The notes under the pieces: generated by a model
What the model was told of the DNA's origin: nothing
Database searches by the model: none
What the model saw: only the letters and a program-made list of their open reading frames with translations
Shown here: one piece after another, positions 34,939 to 43,582 of the stretch
Position numbering within the stretch: the first letter of the stretch is position 1
Layout of the letters: each line of letters starts with the position of its first letter
Origin: a bacterium
GTDB lineage: Bacteria; Bacteroidota; Bacteroidia; Bacteroidales; Muribaculaceae
Reading direction: 5' to 3'
DNA length: 64,000 bases
NCBI GenBank assembly: GCA_014802625.1
Contig: JAAVBX010000023.1
Location: 1-64,000, forward strand
Made by a program: the position numbers and the translations under genes

Positions 34939-36135
34939 TTATTTCTTAGTCAACATTTCGACAAACCTATCTGCCACAACCGAAACTTCGTCAGCCGTCG
35001 CAGCATTCATCGATTGTTTCATGGCTACGGTGCCCGCATCATCAAGCTCCATTGAAGCGAGGGTAGCCGATATTGCCTTGGCTGCCAAAGGAGCCCAGCC
35101 ATGATTGCCGAAGGAGGCGACGACCTTGTTACGCATTTCACGGATTTTCATCGCATCAAGGAAGTTTTTTACCGGAGGGAAGATTTCATTCGAATATGTC
35201 GGCGCTCCTACAATCAGCCCTTCATACCGGAAAGCATCCGCAATTATACTACTTAGATTTTCAACAGTAGCATTATGCACTTTAATGTTCCGGATTCCGC
35301 GTCTGTTGAGTTCAGTGGCGAATAAATCCGCCAGATCACCGGTATTGCCGTACATCGAGCCGTACACTATGGTCACGCCGGCTTCAGGTTCCTGGGCAGC
35401 AAGTCTGCGCACAATATCAGTCACTTCAGCCAGTCTTGAGTGCCATACCGGTCCATGCGTCGGACATATGTAGTCAATTTCGAGTGAGGAAATTTTATTA
35501 AGGGCATTCAGTACGAACTTCCCGTACTTCCCGACTATATTTGAATAGTAACGGTACATCTCCTCAATATATATTCCACACTCCATCTCGTCATCGATCA
35601 GACCTCCGTTAAGGGCTCCGAATGTACCGAATGCATCTCCGGTGAATATTATCTTTTCCTCCTTACAGTAAGTCATCATCGTTTCGGGCCAGTGCACCAT
35701 AGGTGTCATGATGAATGAGAGTGTCAGATCACCGAGAGAGATTTCGGAATTTTCCTTGATTTCTATAAAAAGATCCGGATTCTCTATATGGTAAAATCCC
35801 TGCACCATCTGAATTGTCTTACTGTTTCCGATGATTTTCATCTCCGGGTATAGAGCGATGAGTTGAGGAATGCTCCCTGAATGGTCGGGTTCCATATGGT
35901 TGATAACGAGATAATCGATCTTACCATCCTTATTTTCAGATTTCAAGGATGCTATCATTTCTCGGGCATAGGAACTCTCCACACCATCAATAAGCGCTAT
36001 CTTCTCTGATCCCTTGACGATGTAGGAGTTGTAGCTGACTCCGTAAGGGAGTGGCCAAAGGCCCTCGAAAAACATGGATGAACGGTCATTGACCCCTACA
36101 TAATGGATATTATCCGATATTTTTCTCAATTTCAT
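34939..36135 (-). CDS. flavodiiron protein (A-type flavoprotein, NO/O2 reductase)
   Basis: 398 aa, the two-domain flavodiiron core. The N-terminal metallo-beta-lactamase domain has diiron ligands in HMEPDHSGS, MVHWPETM, FTGDAFG and CPTHGPVWH. The C-terminal flavodoxin domain has the FMN phosphate loop VYGSMYGNTGD near residue 258. The family reduces O2 to water or NO to N2O in anaerobes, fed by rubredoxin or similar. There is no rubredoxin or flavin reductase extension. It is the first gene of the operon with glycosylase, dedA and rpe. A TAACTTTG box lies upstream at 36250-36257. Confidence 0.94.
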   Translation of the reverse strand: MKLRKISDNIHYVGVNDRSSMFFEGLWPLPYGVSYNSYIVKGSEKIALIDGVESSYAREMIASLKSENKDGKIDYLVINHMEPDHSGSIPQLIALYPEMKIIGNSKTIQMVQGFYHIENPDLFIEIKENSEISLGDLTLSFIMTPMVHWPETMMTYCKEEKIIFTGDAFGTFGALNGGLIDDEMECGIYIEEMYRYYSNIVGKYGKFVLNALNKISSLEIDYICPTHGPVWHSRLAEVTDIVRRLAAQEPEAGVTIVYGSMYGNTGDLADLFATELNRRGIRNIKVHNATVENLSSIIADAFRYEGLIVGAPTYSNEIFPPVKNFLDAMKIREMRNKVVASFGNHGWAPLAAKAISATLASMELDDAGTVAMKQSMNAATADEVSVVADRFVEMLTKK

Positions 36136-36156
36136 TAGTTATTGTTTTTGACGTTT

Positions 36157-36207
36157 CCTTTACTTCATCTCTTATGAGGCAAAGCCCCGTGGGATGAAGT
36201 GAAAAGG
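36157..36207 (-). other. stem-loop in the flavodiiron leader
   Basis: CCTTTACTTCATC pairs with GATGAAGTGAAAAGG (two-base bulge), immediately upstream of the flavodiiron gene and downstream of its predicted -7 box. It is inside the expected 5' UTR. A possible structured leader; no known riboswitch class is recognised. Confidence 0.35.
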
Positions 36208-36249
36208 TAGTTTTAAGGGTTATTAACTATATAACTTTATTTTTCTCCG

Positions 36250-36257
36250 CAAAGTTA
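36250..36257 (-). promoter_or_regulatory. -7 element for the flavodiiron operon
   Basis: TAACTTTG on the minus strand matches TAnnTTTG. The expected -33 TTTG at 20-nt spacing is not present, so an activator or a degenerate -33 may be used. Confidence 0.5.
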
Positions 36258-36280
36258 CAAAAAATGCGCGGTATATGAAT

Positions 36281-36288
36281 TATCTTTG
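36281..36288 (+). promoter_or_regulatory. -7 element for the dihydrouridine synthase gene
   Basis: TATCTTTG matches TAnnTTTG. The ATG at 36293 lies 5 nt after it, about where transcription should begin, which would give a leaderless or nearly leaderless mRNA. No good -33 element is seen. Confidence 0.45.
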
Positions 36289-36292
36289 TAAT

Positions 36293-37213
36293 ATGAAATA
36301 TTATTTTGCGCCCGTTCAAGGGCATACAGATGCTGCATACCGTCATTTCCATGCCCTGCGCTATGGATGTGAAGATGTCATATACACCACTCCTTTCATT
36401 CGTCTTGAAAAGGGAGAGATAAGGAAAAAGGACCTGAAAGATGTGTGTTCCAATCTTAATGAAGGTCAGAGCGTAGTTCCGCAAGTTATCTTTCGGGATA
36501 GATCTGAACTTGAAACTCTCGTAGATATATTGAAAGCTGAGGGTGTATCAAGAATTGATATCAATATGGGCTGTCCGTTTCCTTTGCAGACATCCCATGG
36601 GCGTGGAGCCGCGACGGTCGCTAATGAGGCTTGTCGTCGTGCCGTCACCGATATTGTAACGGCAAATCCTGATCTTGTGTTCAGTGTAAAAATGCGCCTT
36701 GGGTATAAGGAGGAAGAATGGAAAGAATTGCTTCAGGATTTGAATACTATTCCCCTCGATCACATCGCTGTTCATCCGCGCACTGCCAAAGATCAATATA
36801 GCGGTCCATTATCTATGGATAGTTTCGAGGCCATATACAGAGAATCGAAGAATACTGTCGTATACAATGGCGATATCCGAACACCGGAGGATGCGATCAA
36901 AATAGCTGAACAATATCCACGCCTTGCCGGAATTATGATAGGCCGCGGAGCCTTGGCCCGCCCCTCGATTTTTAAGGAGATTATGGCCGGCAACGAGATT
37001 GATGTCGCAGAGCGCCTAAGGCAAATGAAGAATTTTCATCGCGATCTTATCACCCACTATACAGAGTCATTGATCGGCGGAGAGCATCAGGTGCTTTCAA
37101 AAATTCAACCCTTCTGGGAATATGCCGAAGATGAAATCGGCCGTAAAGCATGGAAGGCAATTAAAAAAGCAAGCACTATGGCTAAGTATCAGACAGCTCT
37201 CGCGCTCATCTGA
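36293..37213 (+). CDS. tRNA-dihydrouridine synthase family protein
   Basis: 306 aa from the ATG at 36293 (MKYYFAPVQGHTDAAYR), the usual Dus start; an ATG six codons upstream overlaps the -7 box. FMN-binding TIM barrel: PVQGHTD at the start, DINMGCPFPLQTSHGRGAA with the catalytic Cys near residue 95, VKMRLGYK, HPRTAKDQYSG, and IMIGRGALARP for FMN phosphate. It reduces uridine to dihydrouridine in the tRNA D-loop. Which Dus subfamily and target position cannot be settled by eye. Divergent from the flavodiiron operon; uvrA follows after 34 bp. Confidence 0.92.
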   Translation: MKYYFAPVQGHTDAAYRHFHALRYGCEDVIYTTPFIRLEKGEIRKKDLKDVCSNLNEGQSVVPQVIFRDRSELETLVDILKAEGVSRIDINMGCPFPLQTSHGRGAATVANEACRRAVTDIVTANPDLVFSVKMRLGYKEEEWKELLQDLNTIPLDHIAVHPRTAKDQYSGPLSMDSFEAIYRESKNTVVYNGDIRTPEDAIKIAEQYPRLAGIMIGRGALARPSIFKEIMAGNEIDVAERLRQMKNFHRDLITHYTESLIGGEHQVLSKIQPFWEYAEDEIGRKAWKAIKKASTMAKYQTALALI

Positions 37214-37247
37214 TTATTCCCCTAATTAACAATCATCATTTTCTAAG

Positions 37248-40082
37248 ATGAACAGCAAGAATATGGAAAACGCCTCGCATCCCTCCGATCATGGAAGAGT
37301 GATTGAAGTAAAGGGTGCGAGAGTCAACAATTTGAAGAATATTGATGTCAATGTACCACTGAACGAGTTCACTGTAGTGACCGGCGTATCCGGTTCCGGT
37401 AAGTCGAGTCTGGCATTTGATACCTTATATGCGGAGGGGCAGAGAAGATATGTGGAATCCCTTTCAAGCTACGCGCGCCAGTTCCTTGGCAGAATGTCAA
37501 AGCCCGAATGTGACTACATCAAGGGCTTACCTCCTGCTATCGCGATTGAACAGAAGGTCAATACCCGCAATCCGCGTTCCACGGTTGGCACTGCGACCGA
37601 GATTTATGATTATTTAAGAATGCTCTTCGCTCGTGTCGGGCATACCATCTCCCCCATTTCCGGGAAAGAAGTTAAAAAGCAGGGAATTGAGGATATTGTA
37701 CGTCACATTCAGTCTTATCCTGAGGGTACGAGGTTTGCCATAGTGATTGACATAAATGTGCCGGAGGGTCGCACATTGGAGGAGCAGTTATCTATTTATC
37801 TCAAGGAGGGCTTCAGCCGTGTGATGGTGGAGAATGAATTTCTTGATATAGAAGATATCCTTGGATCTAAAGATAGTTTCTCCGGCAAAACGCTCAGGTT
37901 GCTGATAGATCGCATGAGTGTTTCAACCGATAAGGATGAGGTTTCCCGCCTGACCGATTCTCTTGAGACCGCGATGTTCGAAGGTCATAATCGGTGTATA
38001 GTTGTAGTCTGGGGAGATGACGGATGTGTGGAAAATGAATTCTCGGATAAGTTCTCGGCCGATGGCATTGATTTTAGAGAACCTACTGACTTGATGTTCA
38101 ACTTCAACAATCCCTACGGTGCTTGTCCGGAATGCGAAGGATTCGGAAAAGTGCTTGGTATAAGTGAAGACCTTGTTATTCCCGATAAGACTCTTTCGGT
38201 ATATCAAGGTGCGGTGCAGTGCTGGCGTGGTGATAAAATGGGTGAATGGAAAAAGGAGCTTATTCAACTTGCTCCTCACATAAGTTTTCCCATACACACC
38301 CCTTATATATCGTTGACGGATGAACAAAAGCGGACGCTATGGCATGGAAATGGTAAATGGGAAGGCATAGACGGCTTTTTCCGCTGGGTGGATGAAAACC
38401 AATATAAGATACAGTATCGGGTTCTAAAGGCTCGCTATAGGGGCAAAACCGAATGTCCTACCTGTCATGGGTCACGCCTCCGTCCCGACGTGGAATATGT
38501 CAAAGTCGGAGGAAAGAGCATTACGGAAATTGTCAGAATGCCTGTGAGTAAAGTTAGAGAATTCTTCAACAATCTTGAGCTTAACGAGCATGACGCTGTC
38601 ATCGCCCGACGTCTGCTGACAGAAATTCGGAACCGTATCGGCTTTCTTGAGGAGGTAGGTTTAGGCTATCTTACTCTTGATCGTTTGTCATCGACCCTTT
38701 CAGGAGGAGAAAGTCAGAGAATTAATCTGGCGACATCTTTAGGATCATCGCTTGTGGGATCCCTCTATATACTTGATGAACCCTCTATCGGCCTTCATTC
38801 GCGTGATACTAATCAACTCGTAGGCGTGCTCCGACGTCTTCAGCAGATTGGTAATACGGTAGTGGTAGTGGAGCATGATGAGGATATAATGCTTGCTGCC
38901 GACAATATAATAGACGTAGGCAGGGATGCGGGTCGCAATGGTGGAGAGATAGTATTCTCCGGAAATCTAAAGAAAGCTCTTGAAGATGGTGTATCCAATG
39001 ACTCCTATACGCTGGATTATCTCAGTGGTCGCAGGGAAGTTCCCTATAGTGCTCTGAGATCCCCATGGAAGAAATCCATTACGGTAGAGGGAGCTATGGC
39101 CAACAACCTGAAGAATATTGATGTCACGTTTCCGCTTGGAGTTATGACTGTAGTGACAGGTGTATCCGGTTCAGGCAAGTCTTCGCTTGTGCGTGAGGTG
39201 CTTTATAAGGCCCTTGTCCGTGCTCTCGGCGAACCCGGTGACGCTCCGGCAACGCATAAACGTCTCTCCGGTGACCTGAAGGAAATCGGAGCCGTTGAAT
39301 TTATCGATCAGAATCCAATCGGTACATCTTCCCGTTCGAATCCGGCCACATATCTTAAGGCTTTCGATGAATTGAGAAAACTGTTCGCGGAACAGCAGCT
39401 CTCAAAGCAGATGGGCTACTCTCCCGGATATTTCTCATTCAATTCAGATGGCGGACGCTGTGACGAATGTAAAGGTGAGGGAACCGTCACCATTCCCATG
39501 CAATTCATGGCGGATATCACAATTCCCTGTGATGTCTGTCATGGCAAACGCTTCAAACCTGAAATCCTTGAGGTGGAATATCGTGGAAAGAATATCCATG
39601 ACTTCTTGGAAATGACGGTTAATGAAGCCATAGAGTTCCTATCGGAAGACAAGACTTCTCAGGCATCGAAAATAGTAAAGAGATTGTTGCCGCTACAGGA
39701 GGTAGGGCTTGGATATATAAAACTTGGGCAATCCTCGTCTACCCTTTCAGGTGGCGAGAATCAGCGTGTGAAGTTAGCTTATTATATCTCCCAGGATAAA
39801 CAACCTCATACTATGTTTATCTTTGATGAACCCACCACAGGTCTTCATTTCCATGATATCGCCACTCTGATGAAATCCATGCGTCGGCTTATTGAAGCCG
39901 GTCACACCGTTGTTATTATTGAACACAATATGGATGTCATAAAATGTGCGGATTGGATCATCGACATCGGCCCTGAAGGTGGCGACAAGGGTGGTGATAT
40001 CGTTGTGGCCGGCACTCCTGAGGAAGTCGCTGCTTGTGAAAGTTCTTATACAGGTCGGTATTTAAAGGAAAAACTAAAGTGA
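37248..40082 (+). CDS. uvrA: excinuclease ABC subunit UvrA (paralog 2)
   Basis: 944 aa. Two ABC modules: Walker [15 protein letters not shown] near 45 and [14 protein letters not shown] near 645; [12 protein letters not shown] and [12 protein letters not shown] signatures; Walker [11 protein letters not shown] and [10 protein letters not shown]. Zinc pairs are CPECEG/CPTCHG and CDECKG/CDVCHG. The segment in the UvrB-interaction position (about 140-260) is diverged from that of the paralog at 16449-19361. Both copies look catalytically complete, so one may be the general NER protein and the other specialised. It shares one base with the lipoprotein start. Confidence 0.94.
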   Translation: MNSKNMENASHPSDHGRVIEVKGARVNNLKNIDVNVPLNEFTVVTGVSGSGKSSLAFDTLYAEGQRRYVESLSSYARQFLGRMSKPECDYIKGLPPAIAIEQKVNTRNPRSTVGTATEIYDYLRMLFARVGHTISPISGKEVKKQGIEDIVRHIQSYPEGTRFAIVIDINVPEGRTLEEQLSIYLKEGFSRVMVENEFLDIEDILGSKDSFSGKTLRLLIDRMSVSTDKDEVSRLTDSLETAMFEGHNRCIVVVWGDDGCVENEFSDKFSADGIDFREPTDLMFNFNNPYGACPECEGFGKVLGISEDLVIPDKTLSVYQGAVQCWRGDKMGEWKKELIQLAPHISFPIHTPYISLTDEQKRTLWHGNGKWEGIDGFFRWVDENQYKIQYRVLKARYRGKTECPTCHGSRLRPDVEYVKVGGKSITEIVRMPVSKVREFFNNLELNEHDAVIARRLLTEIRNRIGFLEEVGLGYLTLDRLSSTLSGGESQRINLATSLGSSLVGSLYILDEPSIGLHSRDTNQLVGVLRRLQQIGNTVVVVEHDEDIMLAADNIIDVGRDAGRNGGEIVFSGNLKKALEDGVSNDSYTLDYLSGRREVPYSALRSPWKKSITVEGAMANNLKNIDVTFPLGVMTVVTGVSGSGKSSLVREVLYKALVRALGEPGDAPATHKRLSGDLKEIGAVEFIDQNPIGTSSRSNPATYLKAFDELRKLFAEQQLSKQMGYSPGYFSFNSDGGRCDECKGEGTVTIPMQFMADITIPCDVCHGKRFKPEILEVEYRGKNIHDFLEMTVNEAIEFLSEDKTSQASKIVKRLLPLQEVGLGYIKLGQSSSTLSGGENQRVKLAYYISQDKQPHTMFIFDEPTTGLHFHDIATLMKSMRRLIEAGHTVVIIEHNMDVIKCADWIIDIGPEGGDKGGDIVVAGTPEEVAACESSYTGRYLKEKLK

Positions 40083-40501
40083 TGAGGATACTTCCTATAA
40101 TTATGTTTCTCCTTCTCATAATGGCCGGAGCGTGCCGCCACGAGGAGCGGAATATCGGGCGTGAGCAAGCCGTTTCACTTTATTCAAAAATTTGCTCGAC
40201 GACGATTAAATATACCGATAGCATACGTAATGCCGGCGATTCTGCCACTGTAGATGCATTACGTGACCGTTTCGAGGAACGGCTTGTGGAAATTAATTAC
40301 TCGGTTGCTCCTGATACGGATTACTCCCTATCAGAGGGTGAAAACGATACCATAAAGATGCGTCTGGACTCTCTTGTCGCAATGCACGCCCGCAGACTGA
40401 GTGAACTCGGAAAGCCGAAGGATTTGCCGTTGGACTCAATCGATAGCATCGGAACTATGGAGAAGATGCATCTCACATCGTCGGCAGTCAAACTCCAGTA
40501 G
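40082..40501 (+). CDS. small lipoprotein, hypothetical
   Basis: 139 aa from the ATG at 40082 (TGATG overlap with uvrA). A hydrophobic lipoprotein signal ends LIMAGAC (lipobox Cys near residue 18). The mature part is mostly helical and charged. No known domain is recognised. Its last 66 bp (40436-40501) overlap, in antisense, the 3' end of the U32 peptidase gene. Probably cotranscribed and translationally coupled with uvrA; the functional link is unclear. Confidence 0.75.
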   Translation: MRILPIIMFLLLIMAGACRHEERNIGREQAVSLYSKICSTTIKYTDSIRNAGDSATVDALRDRFEERLVEINYSVAPDTDYSLSEGENDTIKMRLDSLVAMHARRLSELGKPKDLPLDSIDSIGTMEKMHLTSSAVKLQ

Positions 40502-42232
40502 AAACCTGTTGCGCCCTGATGAAAGTGTCAGAGGTAACTTAAAATCCCTTTTCCCGGCCGGTGTCTCACGAAGGCATCGGCCGTTTTCCCGCAGTATGCA
40601 GTGTCTTGTCGTCATTACCGAACGTCTGCGGGTATCAGGTTTCTTCTCTGTTTCCATTGCCGGTGAGATTTCTTTCACGCCGTGAGATTTATAGAAATCC
40701 CTTGCAAGCGAATTGGCGACATTGTCTTGGTAATCCAGGCATGTTGATGGATACACCACTTCAACATTTTCCACCCGACGCCTGTCATACTCATATGTTG
40801 CTGCAGCTGTTGTTTCCATAGCCTCAATGAGTCTTCGCCGAGCATCCGAAAGCTTAGATGCCGGTATAAATACGTTTCCGGGTAATGATGTTTTGAAGGC
40901 TCGCAATTTATAGATGGTATTGCCGAATTTATCTATTTGCTTGCGAAGATTCTGTTCTGACTTGGCCGGTTCGATTTCTGCATCAAGATTTACGCTTGCC
41001 ATTGTCCCTCGTTCATCAATCGCGGTCAAGCGATTGGGCTCAAGTGTTATATCAAGCCATAACTTTCTCTCTGCTGTCGAACGTGAAAGCTGCTTCTGCC
41101 ATTGACAATCCAGGGTTCTGTGAATGGTCGCCCCCTTCGGAATTACAAAGGGTCGATTCCCTAAGATACGTCCGTTGCGGATACCGTTTACCATCACCCC
41201 CTCATATTCATTCTTTGAATTAAAGAAACTGATTCCATCTCCGTTATTCAAGCTTGAAATATCCTTGATCTCCTCCCCCATAGATTTAGGAGTGAGCGGT
41301 GATGAAATGCCCGCTTGTCTGCGATTATCAAGAAAGTATCGGGTAAATCCCCTATTGAAGCTTTTGTCAAGTTGGGGTGTGAAGGAGACTGTCGACTCTC
41401 CGGATGAGCTTCTCTCGTATCTTCCATCGCTTGCTTCTATAATGTTATCCAAGCGTTGCCGATAATAAGCCACTACGTTCTTGACATAGGATGCATCTTT
41501 TAGACGTCCTTCGATTTTAAGCGAGCGCACTCCGGCGTTGAGTAGCTCTTCTAATCTGTCAGATGCGTTGAAATCCTTTAGAGATAACAAATGTCGGTCT
41601 TTTGCAAGTATTTTACCATTGGCATCGGTCAGAGTGAAGGGTAACCGACAAATCTGCGCGCACTCTCCGCGATTGGCGCTTCTCCCGCAGGTGGCTTGAC
41701 TGGCATGGCATCTCCCGGAATAAGACACGCACAATGCACCATGGATAAATGTCTCGACCGGCACCGTAAGAGATTCACAGATATCAGCGATTTCCTTAAG
41801 AGTCAATTCTCTGGCAAGCACAATCTGAGAAAAGCCTACATCTTCAAGGAAGCGAGCCTTCTCTATCGTACGAGTATCACATTGTGTGGAGGCATGCAGG
41901 GCTATCGGGGGAAGATCGAGTCTGAGAAGAGCCATATCCTGAACAATCAATGCATCCGTACCGGCACGATAAAGATTCCAGGCCAATCTCTCTACATCTT
42001 TCAGTTCATGATCATAAACGATGGTGTTGACTGTAGCGTAAACTTTCGCTCCAAATTTATGGGCAAAATCTGCGGTACGTGAAATGTCCTCAATGGAATT
42101 GGCCGCACTCTTACGGGCTCCATGAGATGGAGGCCCCATATAGACTGCATCGGCACCATGTAGTATGGCTTCACGAGCTACTTCAGCATTGGCTGCCGGA
42201 GCGAGCAGTTCTATTTTGTGAGAATCTCTCAT
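40436..42232 (-). CDS. U32-family peptidase-like protein
   Basis: 598 aa. N-terminal U32 domain: ELLAPAANAEVAREAILHGADAVYMG at the start (split here by family knowledge), LHASTQCDT near 115, and VETFIHGALCVSYSGRC with the four-Cys cluster GRCHASQATCGRSANRGECAQICR near 170-200. The longer C-terminal part corresponds to the DUF3656-type extension. Homologs of this family (RlhA/TrhP-type) hydroxylate rRNA or tRNA using an iron-sulfur cluster, so an RNA-modification role may be more likely than proteolysis. It heads toward the lipoprotein gene with overlapping 3' ends; smpB lies 9 bp upstream. Confidence 0.9.
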   Translation of the reverse strand: MRDSHKIELLAPAANAEVAREAILHGADAVYMGPPSHGARKSAANSIEDISRTADFAHKFGAKVYATVNTIVYDHELKDVERLAWNLYRAGTDALIVQDMALLRLDLPPIALHASTQCDTRTIEKARFLEDVGFSQIVLARELTLKEIADICESLTVPVETFIHGALCVSYSGRCHASQATCGRSANRGECAQICRLPFTLTDANGKILAKDRHLLSLKDFNASDRLEELLNAGVRSLKIEGRLKDASYVKNVVAYYRQRLDNIIEASDGRYERSSSGESTVSFTPQLDKSFNRGFTRYFLDNRRQAGISSPLTPKSMGEEIKDISSLNNGDGISFFNSKNEYEGVMVNGIRNGRILGNRPFVIPKGATIHRTLDCQWQKQLSRSTAERKLWLDITLEPNRLTAIDERGTMASVNLDAEIEPAKSEQNLRKQIDKFGNTIYKLRAFKTSLPGNVFIPASKLSDARRRLIEAMETTAAATYEYDRRRVENVEVVYPSTCLDYQDNVANSLARDFYKSHGVKEISPAMETEKKPDTRRRSVMTTRHCILRENGRCLRETPAGKRDFKLPLTLSSGRNRFLLEFDCRRCEMHLLHSSDAID

Positions 42233-42241
42233 TACTAAAGA

Positions 42242-42694
42242 TTATTTTTTCATCATGCGGTCAAGCATCCGCTTATCATCCTTCTCGCGCAGAGATTGGC
42301 GTTTATCATATTGTTTCTTGCCTCGTGCCACACCGATCACAAGTTTGGCATACCCTTTCTCGGAAATGAACATCCTCAGAGGGATGATAGTATAGCCCGG
42401 ATCATCTGCAGCTTTGGCAAGTTTTGATATTTCTTTGCGGGTAAGGAGAAGCTTCCGGTCACGCCTGGGCATATGGTTATTGTAGGACCCGAAGGAATAC
42501 TCAGCGATGTGAATACCTTTAGCCCATACTTCATTATTTTCAATAAGACAATATGTATCGGCCAATGATGCCTTGCCTTCTCGTATTGACTTTATTTCTG
42601 TTCCGGTCAACACGATTCCCGCCGTATAGGTATCCCCTATCTCATAGTCGAATGAGGCGCGTTTATTCTTGATGTTAATTTGATTCTGTTTCAT
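42242..42694 (-). CDS. smpB: SsrA-binding protein SmpB
   Basis: 150 aa. OB-fold core with [35 protein letters not shown] and the basic C-terminal tail ([17 protein letters not shown]), which in the family reaches into the empty mRNA channel. SmpB binds tmRNA and rescues stalled ribosomes. Nearly contiguous with the U32 gene (9 bp), so probably cotranscribed. tmRNA itself is not in this window. Confidence 0.96.
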   Translation of the reverse strand: MKQNQINIKNKRASFDYEIGDTYTAGIVLTGTEIKSIREGKASLADTYCLIENNEVWAKGIHIAEYSFGSYNNHMPRRDRKLLLTRKEISKLAKAADDPGYTIIPLRMFISEKGYAKLVIGVARGKKQYDKRQSLREKDDKRMLDRMMKK

Positions 42695-42723
42695 TATAGC
42701 TGATAAATAGAAGGTAAGATAGC

Positions 42724-43464
42724 TTACCAGGGTCGGATGAATAAATCAAATGTCCAGTAGACCGCTATCGGTGTGCCGATGATAAAGATGCACAGGAGTG
42801 TGCGAAGCAGACTGGCCTTGTCGGTAGGAAACATAAAGAATCTTGAGCCCCGTAAGACAAGATAAATAGTCCAAATCGGAAGAAAAACGAGAATCGGCCC
42901 TATCATCGGCAGACAATTGTATAATATGCAAAACAATGCAAGGGTCGATAAGTTGTACATCACGAACTTTTTGCAGAAATCTGAATCGGCAATTTCCTTT
43001 TGTTCGCGAGGGAAGAGCCAACTAATCAACAAAAGTATAAGATAATTGCCGAAAAAAAAGGCTACGAAAATCTTAAGTGCGTTGATAGTGGCAAGATTAA
43101 GACCGATACTATTTTTCCACAGACATTCCACGAAACATGATAAAGCAGCTGCTCCCGTTATCGGATAGAAACATTCCTTTGCAACATCTTCTACACTTGC
43201 TGATGCACGGCGGATGTTTTTCCAGCCTTCCACAGGATTAACCATCATACGTAGCATGAGTTTCCATGCGGCAGTGTGATTCAGTCGCTTGGCATTCACC
43301 TCTCTCTCCCCTTCTTCATCCTCAGTATTCACGTTATCTTCCGGAAGTTCCGGATCATCGTCTTCAAGAGAATAAGAATCCTCATCGTATTCTGCCGAAC
43401 TCATATCTTCGGGAAGATCATCGATGTCGTATTCGTCAGGATGATTGTCAGTTCTTGAATTCAT
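42724..43464 (-). CDS. Yip1-like polytopic membrane protein
   Basis: 246 aa. A very acidic N-terminal 60 residues ([18 protein letters not shown]) is followed by a conserved-looking block [18 protein letters not shown] near 68 and then about five hydrophobic segments ending in FIRPW. The layout matches Yip1/DUF1282-type membrane proteins of Bacteroidota. The function is unknown. smpB follows 29 bp downstream; the mutB terminator hairpin (43504-43546) lies upstream. Confidence 0.75.
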   Translation of the reverse strand: MNSRTDNHPDEYDIDDLPEDMSSAEYDEDSYSLEDDDPELPEDNVNTEDEEGEREVNAKRLNHTAAWKLMLRMMVNPVEGWKNIRRASASVEDVAKECFYPITGAAALSCFVECLWKNSIGLNLATINALKIFVAFFFGNYLILLLISWLFPREQKEIADSDFCKKFVMYNLSTLALFCILYNCLPMIGPILVFLPIWTIYLVLRGSRFFMFPTDKASLLRTLLCIFIIGTPIAVYWTFDLFIRPW

Positions 43465-43503
43465 CGATAGTAAGTTGTTGTGATAGGGATTATATTGCGA
43501 GTG

Positions 43504-43546
43504 AATCCGGGGCCATCCCCCCGAACAGCGGGGATGGTCCCGGATT
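43504..43546 (-). terminator. hairpin terminator after mutB
   Basis: 17-bp stem AATCCGGGGCCATCCCC / GGGGATGGTCCCGGATT (one G-U pair) with a 9-nt loop, 36 bp past the mutB stop. No strong U-run follows on the minus strand. Confidence 0.7.
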
Positions 43547-43582
43547 TAATAGATTAATCCGTTGTTGGATAGTGTCTTGTGC

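Noticed and set aside
40079..40084. GTG start for the lipoprotein gene
   Set aside because: The ATG at 40082 gives the same protein minus one residue and a normal TGATG coupling with uvrA.
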